Source: Candidatus Eiseniibacteriota bacterium
GTDB lineage: Bacteria > Eisenbacteria > RBG-16-71-46 > JAGVPR01
Direction: 5' to 3'
Length of the DNA: 8,971 bases
NCBI GenBank assembly: GCA_020052115.1
Contig: JAGVPR010000115.1
Span: forward strand, 1 to 8,971
Shown: piece by piece, positions 1 to 5,779 of the stretch
Layout: every line of letters begins with the position of its first letter
Position numbering within the stretch: position 1 is the first letter of the stretch
Notes under the pieces: generated by a model
Database searches by the model: none
Seen by the model: the letters and a program-made list of their open reading frames with translations, nothing else
What the model was told of the DNA's origin: nothing
Made by a program: the position numbers and the translations under genes

Positions 1-902
1 ACGAGAACCGCCGGCCCGGCGGGGTGCGCGGACTCCTGCGATGGCCCGAATGCCGCTCGGGCCGCGGAAGCCAGATCGGCCCGCGAAAGGCGCTCGAAGC
101 CGCCGGGCTCCGTGTACTTCACGAGGGACGGCGCGATCCCGTGGATCGCGGCGTGAAGCGCCATCGAGAGGGAGCGCGCCTCCTCGAGAGGGTTCGCCGC
201 CAGGCGGAGGATCATCCGCTCGAGGTTTCGCGCGTTCGACGTCATCCCGAGCTGCGCGGCCGTGGACATCGAGGTGATGTAGCGCGCGTCCTCCTTCGCC
301 CGTCCTTCGAGCGCGCGGCGGCGCTCCGCGTCCTCAGCGCTTCCCGCGGGGGAGGGGGGCGGCAGCAGACGCTCCAGCAGCCGGTGATAGAGCGCGGCCT
401 GAGCGCGGATCCGCTCCGCGAACGCCCCTGCATGCGGCGAGGCCTCGATCTCGGCGGGGCGGACGAAGTCGTCATCGAGGCGCACGTAGCGTTGCGACTT
501 CTCGGTGTATGAGACGAGACGGCTCCGTTCGACATCTTCGACGGCCAGGCGCGAGATCCCGATCAGATCCAGGTTGAAGACGGCGTGCTCGGCGACGGAG
601 GAATGTCCGAGCCCGAAGATGATGCTCTGATTGGAGCGCCGGGCCCGCTCGATCTCCGCTCGCGCCGCGGCGCGCAGCTCATCCACGGGCCGGGGATCGC
701 GACTGACGCGCGCGTAGGCCGCAGAAAGCGTCTCCGGCGTGAGGTTGTCGCGGGCGAGGAGGGTCCTCGCTTCATCCAGAAGCGACGCCGTGTCGCGGCC
801 CGAGGTCTTGCTCGCCGCCGCCTGCACGAATCGCTCGATGAACGCGCGGAGTTCGTCGAGCGTGGAGACGTCCACGTTGTAGCCGGCCAGGACGACCCGC
901 AT
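1..902 (-). CDS. ThyX-like (FAD-dependent thymidylate synthase family) protein, C-terminus cut by window edge
   Basis: The frame is open from an ATG at 902 to the window edge, giving 300 residues with the C-terminus missing. A ThyX-type core is visible: GLGHSSVAEHAVFN (97-110), GISR (115-118), then RSRLVSYTEKSQRYV (126-140), followed by a TSNARNLE-type helix and an IAPSLVKY segment. ThyX enzymes methylate dUMP to dTMP using methylene-tetrahydrofolate and FAD. Their signature is RHRxxSxNExSxRY; here the His is Ser127, while both Arg, the Ser at 131 and the SxRY end are kept. Single-domain ThyX proteins are about 220-250 residues. This one is already longer and still open, so it probably belongs to the long, possibly duplicated branch. 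A GGAGG sits 6 nt before the ATG. It lies 42 nt downstream of the reductase gene and is probably cotranscribed. Family membership is secure; catalytic competence is not. Confidence 0.85.
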   Translation of the reverse strand, partial: MRVVLAGYNVDVSTLDELRAFIERFVQAAASKTSGRDTASLLDEARTLLARDNLTPETLSAAYARVSRDPRPVDELRAAARAEIERARRSNQSIIFGLGHSSVAEHAVFNLDLIGISRLAVEDVERSRLVSYTEKSQRYVRLDDDFVRPAEIEASPHAGAFAERIRAQAALYHRLLERLLPPPSPAGSAEDAERRRALEGRAKEDARYITSMSTAAQLGMTSNARNLERMILRLAANPLEEARSLSMALHAAIHGIAPSLVKYTEPGGFERLSRADLASAARAAFGPSQESAHPAGPAVL

Positions 903-908
903 CAGCCC

Positions 909-913
909 CCTCC
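909..913 (-). promoter_or_regulatory. Shine-Dalgarno GGAGG of the ThyX-like gene
   Basis: GGAGG on the minus strand ends 6 nt before the ATG at 902. It fixes the start in the short gap after the reductase gene and supports translation from a shared transcript. Confidence 0.7.
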
Positions 914-944
914 ACCGCGCGGCAGCGTGTTGAAGCCCAGAATC

Positions 945-1643
945 CTAGAGCGCCCGGCCGGACACCCTGTAGTGCAGGTAGATCTCGCCGTTCTCTCGCT
1001 CGACGGTGAGGAGTTCGAGCGCGACCCGATCGTTCCAGACGAGCCCGTCGCCGTCCACAGGCGTCGGGGCCCGGCGGCCGCCGAGGATCCACGGCGCGAC
1101 GGTCACGTAGACCTCGTCCACCGCGCCGGCCGCGAAGAGATCGAAGTTCAGCTCGCCGCCGCCCTCGCAGAGGAGCCGTCGCACGCCGCGACCCCAAGAG
1201 AAGCCGAGGAGGTCCGCGGCCGAGATCCGATCCACGCCGAGACGGACGATTTCGGCGCGGCTCCGCGCCTCTTGCGCGCGCTCCTCCGGCGCAGATGAGG
1301 GCGCGAGCACGATCCGTTCGATGCCCGCCTCATTGAAGAACCGCCCGTCGAAGGGGAGATCCAGCGTCCGGCTCACGACGATCTGCAGCGGGTGGGGCGG
1401 CCGTCCCGCGCGCTCCCTCTCGCGGATCCGCTCCTGCGATCGGATCCGCATCGGCGGATCGTCGGCGCGGATGGTCCCCGCGCCATGCAGCACGGCGTCG
1501 GACTCGGCGCGCAGCCGGTCGAGCAGGTCGCGATCGCGTGGACCCGCGAGCCGCACCGATTCGCGCTGTGACGACGAGATCTTCCCGTCGGCGGTCATCG
1601 CCATGACGACGACGACGGCGGGTCTGTCGAGCCGGGTGGACAT
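945..1643 (-). CDS. Stand-alone RibD C-terminal-domain reductase (DHFR-like fold)
   Basis: This 232-residue protein matches the RibD C-terminal family: MTADGKIS (16-23), GAGTIRADDP (54-63), LCEGGGELNFDLF (158-170) and APWILGGRRAPTPVDGDGL (183-201). Family members reduce the ribosyl group of a diaminopyrimidine or pyrimidinone phosphate with NADPH in riboflavin synthesis. The fold is that of dihydrofolate reductase, and at least one mycobacterial homologue (Rv2671) has been reported to have DHFR activity. The N-terminal zinc deaminase domain of bifunctional RibD is absent. The ATG at 1643 is the only NTG between the upstream in-frame stop (the TGA of the preceding gene at 1689-1691) and the first conserved motif, but no Shine-Dalgarno is visible, so translation may depend on coupling with the upstream gene. 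No other rib gene is present here. Riboflavin reductase and alternative folate reductase are both possible. Confidence 0.85.
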   Translation of the reverse strand: MSTRLDRPAVVVVMAMTADGKISSSQRESVRLAGPRDRDLLDRLRAESDAVLHGAGTIRADDPPMRIRSQERIRERERAGRPPHPLQIVVSRTLDLPFDGRFFNEAGIERIVLAPSSAPEERAQEARSRAEIVRLGVDRISAADLLGFSWGRGVRRLLCEGGGELNFDLFAAGAVDEVYVTVAPWILGGRRAPTPVDGDGLVWNDRVALELLTVERENGEIYLHYRVSGRAL

Positions 1644-1688
1644 GAGGCGATGGTGGCAGAGGCGGAAAGCGGGGTCAACGCGGACCGG

Positions 1689-2582
1689 TCAGCGGCTCTG
1701 AAGACTCTTGATCCGGCCCCAGGTCGAACGCTTCACGTTGATGGCGTCGCAGCAGACCAGATCCATGGACATCTTGATGTCGCTCCGGATGCCCAGGTCG
1801 CCGGCCTCGATCCATTCCGTGACCCCCTGGGGCACATTCCGGAAGTAAGTGGCGCTGGGAGTATGCGTGTCCGCCGGGTCGTTCGGTCCCGTGCACCCGG
1901 GTGTCTCGCACAGGCCCGTGGAGACCAGCCCCGGCAGGCGCCCCACACATCCGGCATCCCCGCACGCGTCGTCGGCCGGCTCGATGCCGATCCAACGGAA
2001 GACGAGGAAGACCGGACCGGCGCGCAGGCAGTCGCAGTAGAGCGGGAGATCCACGCTCACGAGGGCGTCCGAGCCCGCCGCGCTCGTCCGCGTCAGCGGC
2101 GGGATCGTCACGATGGGGCTCACCGTGAACGGCTCGTCGGCCGGCCGGGGGGTCTCGGGATGCGGGTTCTGCGGGTCAACCGGGTAGATGGCGACCTGCG
2201 CGTCGAAGGACGATGTCGTGTAAGGGTAGGTGCCGTTGCACTGGGACGCGCTGATCCAGAACGACAGCGTCGCCGTCCTCGGGTACCACGTCCGGCAAAA
2301 CGATCCCGTGATGCAGTCGGTGAATTCCACGCGGCGGGCGACTTCGTCCCCTTCGCAGTTGAAGAAGTAGACGTACCCTTGCTGCGGATACTGGGTGTTG
2401 TGCGCGGCCTCGAGAACGCATCCAGCGATCGCCGACTTCGCCGCGGCTTCGCCGAGACCGACGATACGCGCCGCGGCCGCCCGTCCGTCCGACGGGGCCG
2501 CGAACGGCACGGCGGCGGCGGAGCCGGCGAGAAGTCCCGCTAGAAGAACTACACCGGGCGCGATGGTGGCACGCGGAAGCAT
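1689..2582 (-). CDS. Cysteine-rich secreted protein of unknown function
   Basis: I do not recognise this 297-residue protein. The chosen ATG at 2582 has GAGGA 4 nt upstream and opens with a typical signal peptide: a short basic start (MLPRAT), a hydrophobic run (about residues 9-20), and an AAA signal-peptidase site giving likely cleavage after residue 24. The frame continues 23 codons further upstream, but that extension would run back through the proposed promoter and spoil the signal peptide. The mature part has 13 cysteines (55, 76, 90, 96, 115, 183, 185, 207, 212, 225, 230, 277, 278), many in close pairs, suggesting disulfides and an oxidising location outside the cytoplasm. Aromatic, Thr/Ser-rich segments look beta-rich. 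There is no lipobox, membrane anchor or recognisable C-terminal sorting signal. It is the first gene of the leftward block. Export is well supported; function is unknown. Confidence 0.75.
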   Translation of the reverse strand: MLPRATIAPGVVLLAGLLAGSAAAVPFAAPSDGRAAAARIVGLGEAAAKSAIAGCVLEAAHNTQYPQQGYVYFFNCEGDEVARRVEFTDCITGSFCRTWYPRTATLSFWISASQCNGTYPYTTSSFDAQVAIYPVDPQNPHPETPRPADEPFTVSPIVTIPPLTRTSAAGSDALVSVDLPLYCDCLRAGPVFLVFRWIGIEPADDACGDAGCVGRLPGLVSTGLCETPGCTGPNDPADTHTPSATYFRNVPQGVTEWIEAGDLGIRSDIKMSMDLVCCDAINVKRSTWGRIKSLQSR

Positions 2583-2622
2583 GGCGTCCTCGATTGGGAG
2601 TCGGTGCTGGCTCGGGCAATAA

Positions 2623-2651
2623 ATGATAGCAAGGCGGAACGCCCTTTGCAA
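2623..2651 (-). promoter_or_regulatory. Leftward sigma-70-like promoter of the secreted-protein operon
   Basis: On the minus strand, TTGCAA (2651-2646) is followed after exactly 17 nt by TATCAT (2628-2623). A start point near 2616 would give a leader of about 34 nt containing the GAGGA ribosome site at 2587-2591. The stretch is AT-rich compared with its surroundings. The -35 hexamer is the same six base pairs used by the opposing promoter. Confidence 0.6.
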
Positions 2652-2674
2652 GGAGGACGGCTTCTCCTTAGAAT
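2646..2674 (+). promoter_or_regulatory. Rightward sigma-70-like promoter of the rRNA methyltransferase gene
   Basis: TTGCAA (2646-2651), a 17-nt spacer, then TAGAAT (2669-2674). Only 7 nt separate the -10 element from the ATG at 2682, so transcription should begin at or within a base or two of the start codon, predicting a leaderless mRNA. An AGGAGG at 2651-2656 lies inside the promoter spacer and would not be transcribed, so it cannot act as the ribosome binding site. Confidence 0.6.
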
Positions 2675-2681
2675 CAACGAC

Positions 2682-3866
2682 ATGCTCGATTCACAGCTGC
2701 ACGGGGAGCCGCGCGCCGTCCTGACGCCCAAGGGCTACCGCTGGTACCAAACAGGCCACCCGTGGATCTACCGCGGGGATCTCGCGCCGCCGCTCGACGA
2801 ATTCCACAGCCGCCTGGTGCGCGTGGAGGACGGGCGGGAGAGATTCCTGGGGCGTGCTTTCTACAGCCTGACCTCGCGGATCTCTCTGCGCTTCGTCACC
2901 TTCGAAGACGTGCCGGTGGATCGGGAGTTCTGGCGCGCCCGGCTGCGCGCCGCCATCGCGTACCGCAAGAAAGTCGTCGAGCACTCCACCGCCATGCGGC
3001 TCGTTGCCGGAGAAGCGGACGGCTGTCCGGGTTTGATCGTGGATCGCTACGGCGACTTCCTGGTCGTGCAGTCCTTGTCCGCGGGCATGGAGAGGCTGTT
3101 CGACGATATCCTGTCGCTTCTCGTCGAGGAGCTTTCGCCGCGCGGCATCGTCGTGCGAAACGACCTCCAGGTGCGCGTTCTCGAGGGTCTGCCGCGCGGA
3201 ACGCGGCTCGCGCACGGAGAGGACCCCGGCGAACTGGAGCTGGAGGAGCACGGCATTCGCTACCTGGCGGATCCGATGCGCGGACAGAAGACCGGCGCGT
3301 TTCTCGATCAGCGCGAGAACCGCGCGGCGGCCGGCCGCTATGCCCGCGGGCGCTGCCTCGATGCGTTCTCATACCACGGCTCGTTCGCGCTGCACATGGC
3401 GCCCCGCGCGGACGATGTGACGGTCGTCGAAATCTCGAGCGACGCCATCGGGCGCGCGGAGCGGAACGCGATCCTGAACGGGTTCTCGAACATCTCCTTC
3501 GTCGAGGCGAACGCCTTCGATTTCCTGCGGAGCATGGACGTGAGCGGGGAGCGGTTCGATACGGTCGTGCTCGATCCCCCCGCCTTCGCAAGGAGCCGGC
3601 AGGATCTGGAGGGCGCGCTCCGCGGCTACAAGGAGATCAATCTCCGAGCGCTGAAGATTCTCGCGCCGGGCGGCACGCTCATCACGTCATCGTGCTCGTA
3701 CCACGTCTCCGAGGCGCAACTGCTCGCGCTCGTCTCGGAGGCCGCGGGCGACGTGCGCCGTTCCGTGCGGATCGTCGAGAAGCGCATGCAGAGCCGCGAC
3801 CATCCGGTGCTGCTCACGATGCCCGAGACCCACTACCTCAAGAGCTTGATCCTGCAGGCCGACTGA
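2682..3866 (+). CDS. rlmI: RlmI-family class I SAM-dependent rRNA (cytosine-C5) methyltransferase
   Basis: This 394-residue protein has the RlmI layout and nearly the length of E. coli RlmI (396). An N-terminal PUA-like RNA-binding domain (about 10-75, with GHPWIYRGDL) is followed by a central domain with GEADGCPGLIVDRYGDFLVVQ (110-130). Then come GQKTGAFLDQRENR (201-214), SAM motif I CLDAFSYHGSFAL (225-237), the acidic VVE (248-250), VLDPPAFARSR (296-306) and TSSCSYH (335-341). Cys338 is the likely nucleophile. The family makes m5C in 23S rRNA (C1962 in E. coli); the exact target here is inferred. I chose ATG 2682 because it matches the family N-terminus. A GTG at 2604 in the same frame lies upstream of the proposed promoter. 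No Shine-Dalgarno is at usable distance, which fits leaderless translation. It is a single-gene unit, convergent with the downstream lipoprotein gene. Confidence 0.9.
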   Translation: MLDSQLHGEPRAVLTPKGYRWYQTGHPWIYRGDLAPPLDEFHSRLVRVEDGRERFLGRAFYSLTSRISLRFVTFEDVPVDREFWRARLRAAIAYRKKVVEHSTAMRLVAGEADGCPGLIVDRYGDFLVVQSLSAGMERLFDDILSLLVEELSPRGIVVRNDLQVRVLEGLPRGTRLAHGEDPGELELEEHGIRYLADPMRGQKTGAFLDQRENRAAAGRYARGRCLDAFSYHGSFALHMAPRADDVTVVEISSDAIGRAERNAILNGFSNISFVEANAFDFLRSMDVSGERFDTVVLDPPAFARSRQDLEGALRGYKEINLRALKILAPGGTLITSSCSYHVSEAQLLALVSEAAGDVRRSVRIVEKRMQSRDHPVLLTMPETHYLKSLILQAD

Positions 3867-3888
3867 CCCGCACGGAAACGCGCCGCTT

Positions 3889-5619
3889 CTAGAGCTTGTC
3901 CTCGTAGATCTCTATCGGCTGGGCATTCCGGAGCTGAGAGATCAGCTCCTCGAGCATCTTCTCCCGCTCCAGGAAGGTCACCGCCGTGAGCACGTCGCGT
4001 CGCACCTCGTCGAGCTCCTTCGGCTCGGGCGGCCCGTGGTCGAGCACCCGGTGGACCACATAGCGTCCGTTCTGCTTCCGAATGGGCCCAGTGGCCCCGC
4101 CGACCTCGATTTCGCGGCCGAAATTGTAGAGTTCGAGATCGTCCGAACCGTCGAAGAGGCCCGTGCTCGCCACGATCTCCGCCGAGGGATCGCCCCGCTT
4201 GGCGTCGGCAGCCACAGCCTTGAAGCTCTCTCCGCGCTTGAGCCTTGTGGTCAGCTTCACGCCGAGGGAGTAATCGTCGAGGTAGATCACTTCGAGGTTG
4301 ATCTTGCCGCGGGTCATGAAATCGCCCTGGTGGTCCTTGACGTACTGCAGCAGGGCGTCCTCGGTCACGCGCTTCCCGGCCTCTTCGTAGAGATACTCGT
4401 CGAGCAGGTAGTTGAGCGTCACCTCGACCCGCCTGCCGGCCAGGGTCTCCGTGACCTCCGTCCGCTTCGGATAGCCGCGCTTCTCGGCCTCGCGCCACAG
4501 CGCCTGGTCTGTCACCATCTGCTCGACGAGAAGCCGGATGGATCCGCGGTGCAGGATGCTCGGGAAATCCGTGATGGGGCGCTGCGCCATCTCGTCGAGG
4601 AATTGCCCGACGGTGAACGGCTGGCCGGAGATGCGAACCAGCTCGCGGGCGCGATCGGTCTCGCCTACTGCCGGCAGGAGCGCGTCCTTGCGACCGAGAA
4701 GCTCCCGGCCCAGCGCGGCGTGCGCGGCGAGGAGCGTGTCGGCGTAGAGTTTCTGCGTCCACGCCAGGTTCTCTTCGTTGTACTCGATCTTCTCGTTGTC
4801 AATCAGGCGGTCCGTAGCTTCTCTGAGCGCGATCGCCCGTCGCATGTTCCGGCAGGCATCAGCAAGGCCGGCCGTGTCGGCCGTCGCCGAATCGGGGGGC
4901 ACGAGAACCTCCGAGATCCGGTAAAGAACCCAGCCCGGGCGCTTCCGGTACGGCCCGAGGATCGTCCCCGCCTTCGCGCCCTCGAGCTGCGGCAGCGCTT
5001 CGGGAACGAACTGCGGAGCCCGGATCTGTCGGAGGAAGTTCTTCCCGAGCGTCTCCTCGACCTTCATCTCGAGCGTTTCGCTGCGGACGAGCTCGTTGAA
5101 CGATTCATCGGTCCACTGTCCCGCGGCCACTTCCCGCCCCCGTGCCTCGGTGTCGACCAGGAGGGTATGGGCCGAGTAGCCGAACGCCAGCGCCTTCCGG
5201 CACTCCTCGATGTCGCCGCCCGACAGCCGCTTCGCCGGCGCGAAGTCGTTGGCGAGCATCGCCATGACGATGTCCCGCTCGGCCTTCCGGAGGATGTACT
5301 CCGTCTCCGGCGGCAGCGTGGGGTAGCGGCGCAGGGCTTCCATCTCGAGGAGCCGCTTGGAGAGCATCGTGTTCAAGAACTCCATGCGGCCCGCGTGGTC
5401 TAGCGAATCGAGCGGCGCCCAGGTGTCCCGCGGGGCCCTCGCCACCGCCGAGACGAAATCCGACTTCCGGATGACCGTCTCGGCGACGCGGGCCACGATC
5501 GGGTCGTTCGCATCGCCCTTCTTGCGCCCGCAGCCGGGCGCCGACAGGACGAGCGACAGCAGAGAAACCGCGAAGATCGTGAGACGGGCCGCGCCGAGTC
5601 CCTGTCGAGGAGATGCCAT
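3889..5619 (-). CDS. SurA/PpiD-like peptidyl-prolyl isomerase family lipoprotein with duplicated architecture
   Basis: This 576-residue protein starts with a basic N-terminus, a hydrophobic stretch (about 13-26) and an APGC lipobox placing the lipidated Cys at 30; Ala at -3 and Pro at -2 make it a weak match. Two consecutive SurA-like units follow. The first has a chaperone-like segment (about 40-140, IVARVAETVIRKSDFVSAV) and a parvulin-like segment (about 147-240, YSAHTLLVDT to GWVLYRISEV). The second repeats this order (LVRISGQPFTVGQFLDEM from about 328; parvulin-like segment about 425-530, ending GRYVVHRVLD). A charged helix closes the protein (about 533-565). The expected role is a periplasmic chaperone or foldase for envelope proteins, anchored to a membrane. 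The second parvulin-like copy lacks the usual first His, so isomerase activity is doubtful. The start is set by AGGAGG 5 nt upstream of ATG 5619; the open frame extends 120 codons further upstream without coding character. Its 3' end lies 22 nt from the convergent methyltransferase gene. Confidence 0.82.
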   Translation of the reverse strand: MASPRQGLGAARLTIFAVSLLSLVLSAPGCGRKKGDANDPIVARVAETVIRKSDFVSAVARAPRDTWAPLDSLDHAGRMEFLNTMLSKRLLEMEALRRYPTLPPETEYILRKAERDIVMAMLANDFAPAKRLSGGDIEECRKALAFGYSAHTLLVDTEARGREVAAGQWTDESFNELVRSETLEMKVEETLGKNFLRQIRAPQFVPEALPQLEGAKAGTILGPYRKRPGWVLYRISEVLVPPDSATADTAGLADACRNMRRAIALREATDRLIDNEKIEYNEENLAWTQKLYADTLLAAHAALGRELLGRKDALLPAVGETDRARELVRISGQPFTVGQFLDEMAQRPITDFPSILHRGSIRLLVEQMVTDQALWREAEKRGYPKRTEVTETLAGRRVEVTLNYLLDEYLYEEAGKRVTEDALLQYVKDHQGDFMTRGKINLEVIYLDDYSLGVKLTTRLKRGESFKAVAADAKRGDPSAEIVASTGLFDGSDDLELYNFGREIEVGGATGPIRKQNGRYVVHRVLDHGPPEPKELDEVRRDVLTAVTFLEREKMLEELISQLRNAQPIEIYEDKL

Positions 5620-5624
5620 CCGAG

Positions 5625-5630
5625 CCTCCT
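5625..5630 (-). promoter_or_regulatory. Shine-Dalgarno AGGAGG deciding the lipoprotein start
   Basis: A perfect AGGAGG ends 5 nt before ATG 5619, directly ahead of a signal-peptide-like N-terminus. It selects this start over an in-frame ATG at about 5706 that has no ribosome site and overlaps the promoter -10 region. Confidence 0.8.
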
Positions 5631-5696
5631 TTATGTCCACTTCGATCCGTCTCCGGGCATCGTCCGGAAGGACGCCCGGGGGGAATGACAGAGTGA

Positions 5697-5705
5697 ATTC
5701 TAGCA
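5697..5705 (-). promoter_or_regulatory. Extended -10 promoter (TGC-TAGAAT) of the lipoprotein gene
   Basis: On the minus strand TGC directly precedes TAGAAT (5702-5697), matching the extended -10 pattern TGN-TATAAT. No convincing -35 box lies 16-18 nt upstream; that space holds a GC-rich inverted repeat. A start near 5690 gives a leader of about 70 nt. The same TAGAAT hexamer is used in the rightward promoter at 2669-2674. Confidence 0.45.
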
Positions 5706-5707
5706 TG

Positions 5708-5722
5708 GGCCGGGGACCGGCC
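5708..5722 (-). repeat. Short GC inverted repeat next to the lipoprotein promoter
   Basis: GGCCGG and CCGGCC form a 6-bp stem around a 3-nt loop, immediately upstream of the extended -10 element. It could be part of a terminator for the methyltransferase/reductase gene or an operator, but no T-run follows in the direction of transcription, so a classic intrinsic terminator is not supported. In such GC-rich DNA it could also be chance. Confidence 0.3.
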
Positions 5723-5779
5723 GGAGCGCGCACGGGAGCGGCGCGACGCCCTCCGGCGCCGGGGCGAGGTGAGGCCGGC

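Noticed and set aside
242..1197. Several minus-strand open frames at 242-535, 563-775 and 772-1197
   Set aside because: They are out-of-frame shadows. The ThyX-like frame runs unbroken from 902 to the window edge and the reductase covers 945-1643.
1650..1678. TTGACC (1678-1673, minus) as a -35 box for the reductase gene
   Set aside because: The hexamer 17 nt downstream is CACCAT, a poor -10, only 6 nt before the ATG. Readthrough from the gene 45 nt upstream is simpler.
3841..3898. Direct repeat AGAGCTTG at 3841-3848 and 3891-3898 flanking the convergent gene ends
   Set aside because: It is only eight bases, each copy lies in coding sequence, and there is no inserted element between them.
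4036..5403. A 455-codon plus-strand open frame opposite the lipoprotein
   Set aside because: It has no recognisable motif or ribosome site, while the minus strand carries a signal peptide, lipobox and repeated domains with a perfect AGGAGG.
5747..5766. CGCCC/GGGCG inverted repeat around a CCGGCGCCGG palindrome after the methyltransferase/reductase stop
   Set aside because: No T-run follows on the minus strand, and such repeats are expected by chance in this GC-rich sequence.
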